DNA of 64,000 bases from Paenibacillus sp. 1011MAR3C5. Its GTDB lineage: Bacteria > Bacillota > Bacilli > Paenibacillales > Paenibacillaceae. The stretch lies in the NCBI RefSeq assembly GCF_003591485.1, contig NZ_QZCF01000001.1, positions 186,001-250,000 on the forward strand, in the 5' to 3' direction. The notes beneath the pieces were generated by a model. The model was given only the letters and a program-made list of their open reading frames with translations. It had not been told where the DNA came from and ran no database searches. Positions within the stretch are counted from its first letter, which is position 1. Each line of letters starts with the position of its first letter. Both the position numbers and the translations under genes were made by a program. Shown in pieces: positions 36,287 through 43,989 of the stretch.

Positions 36287-36844
36287 ATGGGATTTATACC
36301 TTATGTAATAACAGAAGAAGACCTTAAAACGCTCAGCGGGTTTCAACACCTAGGCGAAATCCACAAATACATCCGTGAGACAGCGGAGTCACGGAATCCT
36401 GGCATGTTTACGATTAATGCCTTGGCCGACAAGATCGGCACATCCCCTTCTACGCTTTCCAGATATGAATCGGGGAAACAGCGTGAGCTGAAAGCAGCAT
36501 TACTTTCCAAAATCGCCCAAGCGATATCAGTTCCCATCGAAGTCTTCCAGTTGGAATACTACATGGATGACCCTAGGCCATTTACGATATGCGGAATAAC
36601 GTCATCCATTAAGAACTTCGACTTGCTCGAACCTACGCATCGAATGCATCTGAGCCTGAAAGCATATTCACCAGCGGGAGTTATGCATGAAGAAGTAGAC
36701 GAGATCGTAGAAATGAGCGTATTGGAATATGAAGAGTTTATCGAGGAAGTGAAACATCTAATTCAGAAGGTTAGATCGCGCCGCAATACGTGGATGAGGA
36801 AGAAGGCTGCTGTAGAACAAATGAATATTACCAATCCTACATAA
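36287..36844 (+). CDS. Xre-family regulator
   Basis: This encodes 185 residues from ATG 36287. The helix-turn-helix is at about 40-85 (FTINALADKIGTSPSTLSRY, then ESGKQRELKAALLSKIAQAI, SVPIEVFQ). The C-terminal part contains an acidic region 'EEVDEIVEMSVLEYEEFIEE' and a basic tail. The double operator directly upstream suggests autoregulation, and it is divergent from the replication gene, which may share this control. Confidence 0.75.
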   Translation: MGFIPYVITEEDLKTLSGFQHLGEIHKYIRETAESRNPGMFTINALADKIGTSPSTLSRYESGKQRELKAALLSKIAQAISVPIEVFQLEYYMDDPRPFTICGITSSIKNFDLLEPTHRMHLSLKAYSPAGVMHEEVDEIVEMSVLEYEEFIEEVKHLIQKVRSRRNTWMRKKAAVEQMNITNPT

Positions 36845-36939
36845 GCACAGGAAAGCCAGAGGATGGACATGTAGGCGATAGTAACACATATTGGCAGCCA
36901 CTACAATCGAGATACTATGCGCCTACAAATACCCCCTAC

Positions 36940-38004
36940 TTATGGTTTCCATTCAAAATTAGGATACTGCTGCTTCAAAACATAAAGCTCATTTAGCCGA
37001 GCAATAAAGTGCTCTTGAACGACTTGGATATGATCGGCGGCGGACAAGAATTCAAGTAGATTCTTATCGTAATAAATGGTTGCCCAGGATGTGTTGTCAT
37101 CCATATCTTGCGATTCCCAGCCTTCATTCTGTTCTACAAACTCATTCATAGCTTGTATCAGTCCAGCGCGATTAGGGCATTTCGGATTTACTTGGAACAA
37201 TATCGACACGAGTGGATATTCATCATTGGTTAGATAGAATCCAAAGTTAATAACGGTAAAGTTGCCCTGGTCATTCTGCTTCATGTAGCGTCCATAATCC
37301 CTTAACTGAGCAAATCGGTTTGTCCAGCCTGTCGATCTATTGAAGAGGGCAGTTACCGTTTCTTCAACAGGACCGTCCAGACAGGCATCCATCATTCTTA
37401 TTAGCCGCTCCATATGCTGGATCGCGTAGATATCCTGCGGAACGAATCTTCTGCTGTCGTTCAAATGTATCTCCTCCATGTATCCTAAGAATAGATCGAT
37501 CAATTCACTTCGATGTCCTTGCAGCCAATTGTATATTTGATACCAGCGCACCTGGTCAAACGTTGCCGCATTCCCATTCTGAATAATATCGCTCTTCTTC
37601 TTGGGATCATAAGTCTTTGTTATGTATATAAGGTGCGTTTGGCAGCCGTCAGCCTCATAGCTCCGTAAGTGATCGGCATATCGCTTCAATTGCTGGTAGC
37701 CCTCTCCAGTACCAAGCTTATTCTCAATAAACAAGATGTGCGGCTTATCCCTATCGGAGAAACGAATCATCATATCAGGACGGCTATCCGATATATGGTC
37801 TACCTGCTTCGCATATGTCTTCTGAGTTGTTACCTCTCGAATATCCATGCTGCTTATGCTTATTCCAGTAAGCGTCCGAAGGAAGTCGAGAAGAAGCCCG
37901 TCTTTCTCTAAGATTTCAGCGAAGATTTCCGTTAGATAATCCTCTTGCTGATTGCGATCTTTATTACCGAGCAATCGATACAGACGCATCAATAGTGAAC
38001 TCAT
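36940..38004 (-). CDS. PD-(D/E)XK superfamily protein
   Basis: This encodes 354 residues from ATG 38004 (ATG 38025 is also in frame). It begins 'MSSLLMRLYRLLGNKDRNQQ' and contains 'SDSRPDMMIRF' and 'HILFIENKLGTGEGYQQLKR', i.e. Asp77, Glu94 and Lys96 in a D...E-x-K arrangement with the following Q-L-x-x-Y. This is the PD-(D/E)XK_4 type, found singly in many genomes and defence loci. The C-terminal 200 residues are alpha/beta (YDKNLLEFLSAADHIQVVQE) and likely bind another factor. It is read leftwards, convergent with the Xre gene. Confidence 0.7.
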   Translation of the reverse strand: MSSLLMRLYRLLGNKDRNQQEDYLTEIFAEILEKDGLLLDFLRTLTGISISSMDIREVTTQKTYAKQVDHISDSRPDMMIRFSDRDKPHILFIENKLGTGEGYQQLKRYADHLRSYEADGCQTHLIYITKTYDPKKKSDIIQNGNAATFDQVRWYQIYNWLQGHRSELIDLFLGYMEEIHLNDSRRFVPQDIYAIQHMERLIRMMDACLDGPVEETVTALFNRSTGWTNRFAQLRDYGRYMKQNDQGNFTVINFGFYLTNDEYPLVSILFQVNPKCPNRAGLIQAMNEFVEQNEGWESQDMDDNTSWATIYYDKNLLEFLSAADHIQVVQEHFIARLNELYVLKQQYPNFEWKP

Positions 38005-38092
38005 ACATATAACACCACTCTTCATATCCGATTACAACTACTCAGCGGTATAAGAAAAGAGACACCTGTGTGCAGTGCCCCAAACCTCATCA

Positions 38093-38482
38093 TTATTTAT
38101 TTAGCTTCTCATCGATATCGGCAATATCGTCAAGGCTGTCTGGACCGAACCAATCTGACAGTTTCGCCCTTGCTTTAGACTTTACCTCGTCATCGATATA
38201 GACAGCGACGATAGCCAAAGCTGCGGCCAACGCCCCTAGATCATCACTAAACCCTACAACTGGGGTAATATCAGGAATCGCATCAACTGGAGATATAAAA
38301 TACGCTAGCGCTCCGATAATAACCGTCTTGGCCCAGGCTGGTGTCTTAGGATTCTGTAGAGCAAAATAGAGCAACAGAGCCGCATATACTACCTTACAAC
38401 CCGCCTTCTTCGCAAACTTCTTCAGCTTCTCCCAGAATGATTCATCGGTATAGTTTGAATTTGATACCTCTTGCTCCGACAC
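38093..38482 (-). CDS. DUF1232 (YkvA-like) membrane protein
   Basis: The family core 'TPAWAKTVIIGALAYFISPV' followed by 'DAIPDITPVVGFSDDLGALA' is the DUF1232 signature 'PVDAIPD--P--G--DD'. Membrane helices are predicted before and within the core (YAALLLYFAL, IIGALAYFIS). GTG 38482 is a likely start because AAGGAG lies 9 bases before it, while ATG 38491 abuts AAGGAG. The N-terminal 25 residues are acidic and the C-terminus is acidic as well. Function unknown in the family. Confidence 0.85.
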   Translation of the reverse strand: MSEQEVSNSNYTDESFWEKLKKFAKKAGCKVVYAALLLYFALQNPKTPAWAKTVIIGALAYFISPVDAIPDITPVVGFSDDLGALAAALAIVAVYIDDEVKSKARAKLSDWFGPDSLDDIADIDEKLNK

Positions 38483-38593
38483 GCTTATCATCTCCTTGTT
38501 GTCACTATCGAATAGGACTTTTGCAACCCATAACTCAGTTCATTCGACATAGATCAACTAAATCCTGCAAAAATGGATATTAAGCCCTGTGAA

Positions 38594-38956
38594 CTATTTT
38601 AGCACATGAATCTTAGCGTTCTTCCGCAGGCTCTTCCTGTATTCGTACAACATATCATTTAGTTTAACCCAGAGCGGTGTGTACCGCGTATCTTCTTCGT
38701 CCAATGTCGCAAACCAATTCTTCAATACTTTCTCGGTATCCCTGCCGTCCTTACCGTCTCCGCGTAGATAATCATTACTGGTCATGTTCTTATAACCGAC
38801 ATACTTACTGGGGCCGAACTGATCCAATTCGGAAATGTAGTACCAATGCGTAAATTGACTCAACTGGTCATTTACATCCCTGCCAGCCTTCAGATCAGCA
38901 TTGAATTGTTTCACATTATCGAGCACTTCATCTAGCTCCGTTACAAGCACATACAT
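38594..38956 (-). CDS. Hypothetical protein
   Basis: This encodes 120 residues from ATG 38956 with GAGGTG 7 bases upstream. The sequence 'HWYYISELDQFGPSKYVGYK' resembles a short module that I associate with the N-terminus of HNH/EVE-type endonucleases ('YIPE--FGPSKF-GY--M'), but no nuclease residues follow, so this is only an impression. The C-terminal end is basic (YRKSLRKNAKIHVLK). It is the first gene after int2 at the right end of the element. Confidence 0.5.
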   Translation of the reverse strand: MYVLVTELDEVLDNVKQFNADLKAGRDVNDQLSQFTHWYYISELDQFGPSKYVGYKNMTSNDYLRGDGKDGRDTEKVLKNWFATLDEEDTRYTPLWVKLNDMLYEYRKSLRKNAKIHVLK

Positions 38957-39075
38957 GATTAAGTCACCTCACAAAGTTCGATAATAAAGATTTCGGCAAT
39001 AATCGATGAATCCCCTTCTCCTAGTAGTATAGGCTCAATAAAGAAAGCGGAGGCGAACCCCCGCAATTGTCATTC

Positions 39076-40026
39076 CTATTTCAGCTTTACCATCCGCTTC
39101 TTTGACGGTAGCAGTCTCTTAATTGGCGAAGCCATGGTATGCTGATTCTTCAAGTCATTGTTCGTCAGTGCTACATATCGCTTCGTCATCTCCAGTGTGA
39201 CGTGACCCAGCATCCGTTGCAGAGCCAGTGCATTCCCGCCTTGACGCAGGAACAAGATCGCGAACGAATGCCGCAGGTCGTACGGGACAATATGCGTTCC
39301 AAGCTTCTTGCAATAGAATTCAATCCTGTCTCCCCATGTATGCCGATTTAACGCCTTACCTTCATAGGTGCAGAAGATGGGAACTGATTCACCCCATTCC
39401 TCTGGTCTAACAGATAACAATTCCGAAATTACCTTAGCCGTTTCGGGCGAATAATGTAGCGTGCGTGAAGCTTTCGTTTTAGCCGTCTCCTGCCTTACTT
39501 CGACTTCCAATGCACGGATATTAAAGTCCGATTCCAGAAGCGCAAAAGCCTCTTTTGGACGTATGCCAGTGTCCAAAAAGAACAACATAAGTGCTTGATC
39601 GCGCAACCCCGTATAAGTGCTTGTATCGGGTGACATCAGTAGCTCGCGGATCACGTTCTCATCCAGATTGACAATGCGGCCTTCGGCTTTCCGTTTCTTG
39701 AAGTTCAGCAGCGGATTATCATCGATCATCTCTTTGTCAGCACACCAGTTAAAGAACGTGCTTAGATACACAAGCCGATTATTATAAGTAGCTGGTTTAA
39801 TACCGTCCTCGCCCAGATAATCGTATGCGCTCTTTTCCAACGCTTCTGCATCCCATGGTTTGCTTGCTTCGGGATATCGACGGAAGAATCGATTTACATG
39901 TTCCCTGTAGTCCTTCATCGTCTGTTCGGAAATGCCCTGCGCTTTCTTCCATATCAAGAACTGTTCAAGTGCCAACTCATATGATGCTGGAGCCGCCTTC
40001 TTCACCTTAGTTAAACGTCCTGCCAT
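39076..40026 (-). CDS. Tyrosine recombinase/integrase (int2) of the 32-kb element
   Basis: This encodes 316 residues from ATG 40026, with AAGGAGG 8 bases upstream. A core-binding domain occupies residues 14-110 (ALEQFLIWKKAQGISEQTMK), and the catalytic domain shows Arg156 (DTGIRPKEA), Arg252 in 'YDLRHS', His275 (LGHVTLEM) and Tyr284 (KRYVAL). The usual first His of the H-x-x-R motif is Tyr249 here. It lies about 175 bases from the intact tRNA-Leu, which fits an integrase that inserted the element into that tRNA gene. It is related in layout to int1 but clearly a different protein. Confidence 0.9.
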   Translation of the reverse strand: MAGRLTKVKKAAPASYELALEQFLIWKKAQGISEQTMKDYREHVNRFFRRYPEASKPWDAEALEKSAYDYLGEDGIKPATYNNRLVYLSTFFNWCADKEMIDDNPLLNFKKRKAEGRIVNLDENVIRELLMSPDTSTYTGLRDQALMLFFLDTGIRPKEAFALLESDFNIRALEVEVRQETAKTKASRTLHYSPETAKVISELLSVRPEEWGESVPIFCTYEGKALNRHTWGDRIEFYCKKLGTHIVPYDLRHSFAILFLRQGGNALALQRMLGHVTLEMTKRYVALTNNDLKNQHTMASPIKRLLPSKKRMVKLK

Positions 40027-40101
40027 AACAAAAACCTCCTTCATCATCACCTGAGTTTTACCCCAAGCACTGCGAAGGAGGATTCATGCTTTCACTTGTG
40101 A

Positions 40102-40139
40102 TCCTGTGTACCTGAACAGCCCAATTCAGATACACAGGA
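40102..40139. repeat. 15-bp inverted repeat between int2 and the tRNA-Leu attachment site
   Basis: TCCTGTGTACCTGAA (40102-40116) and TTCAGATACACAGGA (40125-40139) pair in 14 of 15 positions with an 8-base loop. It may be an integrase binding site, operator or leader hairpin of int2. Confidence 0.65.
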
Positions 40140-40201
40140 CCAAGCGATTATGTACGATTTAGCGAATGTTCACTAAAGGGCCGAAACCCTAAGAAATCAA
40201 G

Positions 40202-40290
40202 TGGTGCCGAGGACGGGGGTCGAACCCGTACGGTAGTCACCTACCGCAGGATTTTAAGTCCTGTGCGTCTGCCAGTTCCGCCACCCCGGC
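40202..40290 (-). tRNA. tRNA-Leu(TAA)
   Basis: The sequence is a complete tRNA with acceptor stem (5' GCCGGGG), anticodon TAA in GGACTTAAAATCC, a long variable arm (GGTAGGTGACTACC), the T-loop GGTTCGACCCC and encoded CCA. The 5' half is at 40290. It is the right-hand end of the 32-kb element. Confidence 0.95.
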
Positions 40291-40309
40291 ATGGTGATGC
40301 TAAGACAAA

Positions 40310-40386
40310 TGGTGGGCCCTGAGGGACTCGAACCCCCGACCAATCGGTTATGAGCCGACCGCTCTAACCAACTGAGCTAAGGGCCC
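40310..40386 (-). tRNA. tRNA with CAT anticodon, probably Ile2
   Basis: The 5' acceptor GGGCCCT pairs with AGGGCCC; the anticodon loop is CTCATAA and CCA is encoded. The loop CTCATAA between TCGG and CCGA and the D-arm 'TAGCTCAGTTGGTTAGAGC' resemble the lysidine-modified Ile2 tRNA more than elongator Met (TTCATAC), but this cannot be proven here. Confidence 0.9.
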
Positions 40387-40425
40387 TCGAAAAACGTTTA
40401 TTTAAACGTATTTGATCGATAAGTT

Positions 40426-40502
<77 letters not shown>

Positions 40503-40548
40503 ACGTTAACCATTTGAGCAGTAGCTTCTTTAAATGGCGACATGAATT

Positions 40549-40578
40549 AATATACTATAGGTCAATACTTACAGTCAA
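40549..40578 (-). promoter_or_regulatory. Promoter of the tRNA cluster
   Basis: On the minus strand TTGACT (40578-40573) and TATATT (40554-40549) are 18 bases apart, 46 bases before tRNA-fMet. Confidence 0.65.
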
Positions 40579-40598
40579 GCATTATTTTCTAAATTATG

Positions 40599-40763
40599 CT
40601 ACGGGAGAAAACGCACCCCATATCGTCCCTTGCGCGAGCGAAAAACCTCCACCTCACGAGGACAGTCATAGCCATAGATCCACCAGTCATTTTCCATACG
40701 CTTCACCAAGCATCCCGCTTGAAATTTCGTTTCATACAAACGAAGCCAATATACCCATTTCAT
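40599..40763 (-). CDS. 54-residue conserved-looking small protein
   Basis: This runs from ATG 40763 with GGAGG 9 bases upstream; the longer frame to 40826 is rejected. It is rich in aromatic and basic residues: 'KWVYWLRLYETKFQAGCLVK' and 'WWIYGYDCPREVEVFRSRKG'. No family is recognised. It is divergent from the 2'-5' RNA ligase-like gene. Confidence 0.55.
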   Translation of the reverse strand: MKWVYWLRLYETKFQAGCLVKRMENDWWIYGYDCPREVEVFRSRKGRYGVRFLP

Positions 40764-40905
40764 AAAAAGCACGCCTCCAGTTGCGCCGATGTTGCGTATA
40801 GAATACCCAAAAATATGCGAATACAAGCATGTCCTGTTCTTAGCTATTCCATGTTTCGGGTATACTAGTCATAACAAGCAATCAATTTGGAAGGAGATGA
40901 ATGCA

Positions 40906-41418
40906 ATGCTGTTCGGTATTGCCCTATTCCCAGAGAAGGAAGTTCAGGACGCCGCCAATAGCTGGCGTATCCGTCATGATCCGCATTACTGCCATATTCC
41001 TCCCCATATGACCCTGCGGGAAGCGGAGGACTGGAGCGATGAGAAGCTGCAGCAAGCCATTTCACATGTAAAAGCTGTGGCCGTCCAGACCCCACCGTTC
41101 CTGATGACGTTCAATCGCGTATCAACCTTTTTTCCTGTAAGCCATGTCCTCTATTATGCGCTGGAAGATCCCGCTCCGGTCATTAAGCTGCATCAGGAGA
41201 TCTGCAGCGGACCGCTAGCCATTACGCAGCCGAAATACGTGTATACGCCGCATGTCACGATCGGACAACAGTTGGCCGAAGGCGAGCTGCACGATCTTCA
41301 CGGCAAACTGAAAATAAGCCAAATCCGCTATACAAGCCACGTAGACAGAGTCCACCTGCTCTACCAGACCGACCAGGGAGCCTGGACGGCTTATCAATCT
41401 TTTCAATTGGAGGGGTAG
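40906..41418 (+). CDS. yjcG: 2'-5' RNA ligase/phosphodiesterase superfamily protein (YjcG-like)
   Basis: This encodes 170 residues from ATG 40906, chosen because AAGGAG at 40891-40896 is 9 bases upstream. The two H-x-T/S-x motifs of the 2H phosphoesterase fold are 'PPHMTL' (His34) and 'TPHVTI' (His116). Length and motif spacing match Bacillus YjcG (about 171 residues). Members cut or join 2'-5' or cyclic phosphates in RNA or nucleotides; the substrate of YjcG is unknown. The gene stands alone, with a bidirectional terminator after it. Confidence 0.85.
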   Translation: MLFGIALFPEKEVQDAANSWRIRHDPHYCHIPPHMTLREAEDWSDEKLQQAISHVKAVAVQTPPFLMTFNRVSTFFPVSHVLYYALEDPAPVIKLHQEICSGPLAITQPKYVYTPHVTIGQQLAEGELHDLHGKLKISQIRYTSHVDRVHLLYQTDQGAWTAYQSFQLEG

Positions 41419-41442
41419 CCCAAAGAACCCTCATTTACAAAG

Positions 41443-41483
41443 AAAAGCCGCTGTTCGGCCTGTAGAGGCTGCACAGCGGCTTT
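41443..41483. terminator. Bidirectional rho-independent terminator
   Basis: AAAGCCGCTGT and ACAGCGGCTTT form an 11-bp stem between two convergent genes. Confidence 0.8.
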
Positions 41484-41492
41484 AATCATTCC

Positions 41493-43094
41493 TTATTCTT
41501 CAACTGCCACTTCATCAACTGGAACTTCTTCCACTTCCACATCAATTTCCCCAGCAGCAGCTTTGACGGCTTCTTCTTCCGTCATCGTTCTTGGCATAGG
41601 CATAGTACCGATGGAACCGTCGCCTCCACCTTCGTTCGTTTGCTGAAGAGCGGCGTTGCCTTTCGTTTCCCACTCAGCGAGTGCTTCCTTCGTCGTCTTT
41701 GTTCCGTTTATGACTTCTTGGAACAGCTCATAGCCGAAGCTTTGTGCTTGCCATAGACCCGGCTTCTCACGATGCAGCTTGTCGTCATTGTTGGAGAGAG
41801 GCGGCAATGGTTTGAGCGATGTGAATGCATCGATATTGTACGTCAAGTCGCCAACAGGCTTCAGGAACTCCTTGCGCGCTACAAGCTCGTAATTGCTTCT
41901 CGATTTCAGCTTTGCCCAATCCTTGCTGTTCGAGAACTTGATGAAGTCCCAAGCGCCTTCCGGGTTTTGAGCCTTTGAGTTAATGCCCATCAGCTGGCTG
42001 AGGCCGATATTGCCGCCCGCATCCGGATTTGCTGCGCTTACTGGCACTGTCACAACATCCCAGTCTACCATTTCAAAATCCTTGATATTCGCCGCATTGT
42101 CGTTTGCTCTGCGAAGCTCGTTCACATAATACGATTCGCTGATCATCATCGCAACGTTGCCGCTCAGGAACAGATCGCCGAAGAATGGATCGAATGGCGC
42201 ATCCGGGCTGCTGCTTCTCTTCTCATACAGCTGATTCATATATTGCTGATCTGGAACGATCTTATCTTTGTGAAGACCGTAGACCGAATCCCATACTTTC
42301 AGCCATTGATCGTTGTTAACCAGCATCGTCTCGCCTTTTTCATCCCAGTAACGAAGCTGCAGAGCATTGCTATAGTAGCTTGCATCACTGAACGGATCAT
42401 TGGCCCAGCGATTGAAGGAGAATCCGAATACGCGATCCTCGCCTTCTCCGCTCGCTACCTGGCGCGCTTTATTGAAGACATCCTCCCATTGCATTTTGTC
42501 CGTAGGAGGTTCGATATTCATTTCTGCAAAGATCTTTTTGTTATAAAAGAGTGCCGAAGACGTAAATGTAGGCGTCAGCGCATAGATGTTGTTGTCGCCT
42601 ACCGACTTGATGCCGTCGATGACTGTTGGCACATAGTCGCTAATATCAAATTTATCCTTCTGGATCATCGGATCCAGCGGCTGAAGCAGATTGTCTTGCG
42701 TAAAGCGGCGCAGCATGTTGTAATCCAGCACCACTACATCAACAGGGTTTTGGCCTGTCATCATTTCTTTCATTTTTTCATAAGGATCCGGCTGTTCTTG
42801 TTCCTTGCCAGGCTCGGTCTGTACGTAACGCTGATCCTCGTGGTTGATCGCACCTACAATTTCGAACTGTACGTTCGGATTCTGCATCTCGAACATATCC
42901 GTATACTGCTGGCGGAAGTAAGGCTCGTTATCAGCACCGCCGTAAAGCACGCCGATACGTATGACGGATGTCTCAGCCTTAGACGGATCATTGCCTCCGC
43001 TGCATGCGGACAGCAAGCCGGTAAGGAGCGTGAGCGTCAGAGCAATCGTCGTCCATCTTGAAAAACGAGATTTAATATGGCCATTTTTATTCAT
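41493..43094 (-). CDS. Extracellular solute-binding lipoprotein, last gene of an ABC operon
   Basis: This encodes 533 residues from ATG 43094, with AGGAGG 8 bases upstream, overlapping the ATPase gene by 8 bases. The signal peptide is followed by the lipobox 'LLTGLLSACSGG'. The mature protein resembles family 1 sugar-binding proteins: 'VIRIGVLYGGADNEPYFRQQ', 'DVVVLDYNMLRRFTQDNLLQ', 'ALFYNKKIFAEMNIEPPTDK' and 'GAWDFIKFSNSKDWAKL'. The last 40 residues are acidic (EEVPVDEVAVEE). Such proteins normally work with importers, but here the operon holds an FtsX-type exporter permease and no importer permease, so the partner is uncertain. Confidence 0.85.
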   Translation of the reverse strand: MNKNGHIKSRFSRWTTIALTLTLLTGLLSACSGGNDPSKAETSVIRIGVLYGGADNEPYFRQQYTDMFEMQNPNVQFEIVGAINHEDQRYVQTEPGKEQEQPDPYEKMKEMMTGQNPVDVVVLDYNMLRRFTQDNLLQPLDPMIQKDKFDISDYVPTVIDGIKSVGDNNIYALTPTFTSSALFYNKKIFAEMNIEPPTDKMQWEDVFNKARQVASGEGEDRVFGFSFNRWANDPFSDASYYSNALQLRYWDEKGETMLVNNDQWLKVWDSVYGLHKDKIVPDQQYMNQLYEKRSSSPDAPFDPFFGDLFLSGNVAMMISESYYVNELRRANDNAANIKDFEMVDWDVVTVPVSAANPDAGGNIGLSQLMGINSKAQNPEGAWDFIKFSNSKDWAKLKSRSNYELVARKEFLKPVGDLTYNIDAFTSLKPLPPLSNNDDKLHREKPGLWQAQSFGYELFQEVINGTKTTKEALAEWETKGNAALQQTNEGGGDGSIGTMPMPRTMTEEEAVKAAAGEIDVEVEEVPVDEVAVEE

Positions 43095-43983
43095 TGCCAC
43101 TACCTCCTAATGATTTTGGCGAAGAGATCACAATCCGCTCTCCGTCGAATTCCATGGATGCCTTATCTTTAATGCCCAATGCCGTAAGATACTCCTTCGG
43201 CACCTGAAGCCGTCCGACCCGGTCCACGACCACGTATGCTTCATGAACGGAATTGAGGTTTCGGCCCGCAGACTGAATTAAATCCCCCCCATCCGTAATA
43301 TTGGGATTGCGCTTAATAAATTCCGTACTAGTGAGACCGTCACGTATGGCCACAACGCGGTCAACCTTGCTTGCCAAGGTCATGTCATGCGTAACAATGA
43401 CAATCGTGATGCCGATCTCTCGATTCAGCTTCCGGAAGATGCCCATAATCATGTCGGATGTAGTGGTATCGACAGAGCCTGTCGGCTCATCCGCTAGCAG
43501 AAGCTTGGGACGGTTCGACAGTGATATGGCAATTGCAACCCGCTGCTGCTCGCCGCCTGAGAGCTGATGCAGCTTGTTGTGCATCCGCTCCTTCAAGCCA
43601 ACCCACTCCAGCAGCTGCTTGGCATATGCGCGGTCCGTCTTGCCGGAAAGCATCATCGGCATCTCCACATTCTCAAGCGCGCTCAGATAAGGCAAGAGGT
43701 TGCGGGCATTGTTCTGCCAGATAAAGCCGACCGTATCCCGCTTGTACTGTACCAATTCCTCTTCCGTAATTTTGAGCAAATCCCATGGACCGACTTTGAC
43801 TTGACCGGCTGATGGCCGGTCAAGTCCTCCAAGTGTATTAAGAAGCGTCGATTTGCCGCTGCCGCTGTTGCCGATAATCGCCATCAGCTCGCCGTCTTCG
43901 ACAGTCAGATTCAGACCTTGAAGCGCAACGACCTCGAGATCGTCGGTTTTGTATATTTTGACTAGTCCTTCGCAATGGATCAT
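43087..43983 (-). CDS. ABC transporter ATPase with a C-terminal AbrB-like domain
   Basis: This encodes 298 residues. Walker A is 'IGNSGSGKST' (37-46), followed by the Q-loop (FIWQNNARNLLPYLSALENV), signature 'LSGGEQQRVAIA' near 141 and Walker B 'LLLADEPTGSVD' near 162. Up to about residue 225 it is a LolD/MacB-type ATPase. The remaining 70 residues contain 'VVVDRVGRLQVPKEYLTALG' and 'ASMEFDGERIVISSP', the swapped-hairpin (SpoVT/AbrB-like) pattern 'V---GR--IPKEY---LGI-'. Such a domain usually binds DNA or dimerises. It is the second ATPase of this operon, directly after the FtsX-type permease. Confidence 0.85.
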   Translation of the reverse strand: MIHCEGLVKIYKTDDLEVVALQGLNLTVEDGELMAIIGNSGSGKSTLLNTLGGLDRPSAGQVKVGPWDLLKITEEELVQYKRDTVGFIWQNNARNLLPYLSALENVEMPMMLSGKTDRAYAKQLLEWVGLKERMHNKLHQLSGGEQQRVAIAISLSNRPKLLLADEPTGSVDTTTSDMIMGIFRKLNREIGITIVIVTHDMTLASKVDRVVAIRDGLTSTEFIKRNPNITDGGDLIQSAGRNLNSVHEAYVVVDRVGRLQVPKEYLTALGIKDKASMEFDGERIVISSPKSLGGSGNE

Positions 43984-43989
43984 TGGCCG

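Noticed and set aside
40599..40826. 75-codon version of the small gene near the tRNA cluster
   Set aside because: The ribosome binding site supports ATG 40763, so the first 21 codons are not used.
42243..43061. 272-codon plus-strand frame opposite the solute-binding protein gene
   Set aside because: It is a shadow of a well-supported gene on the other strand.
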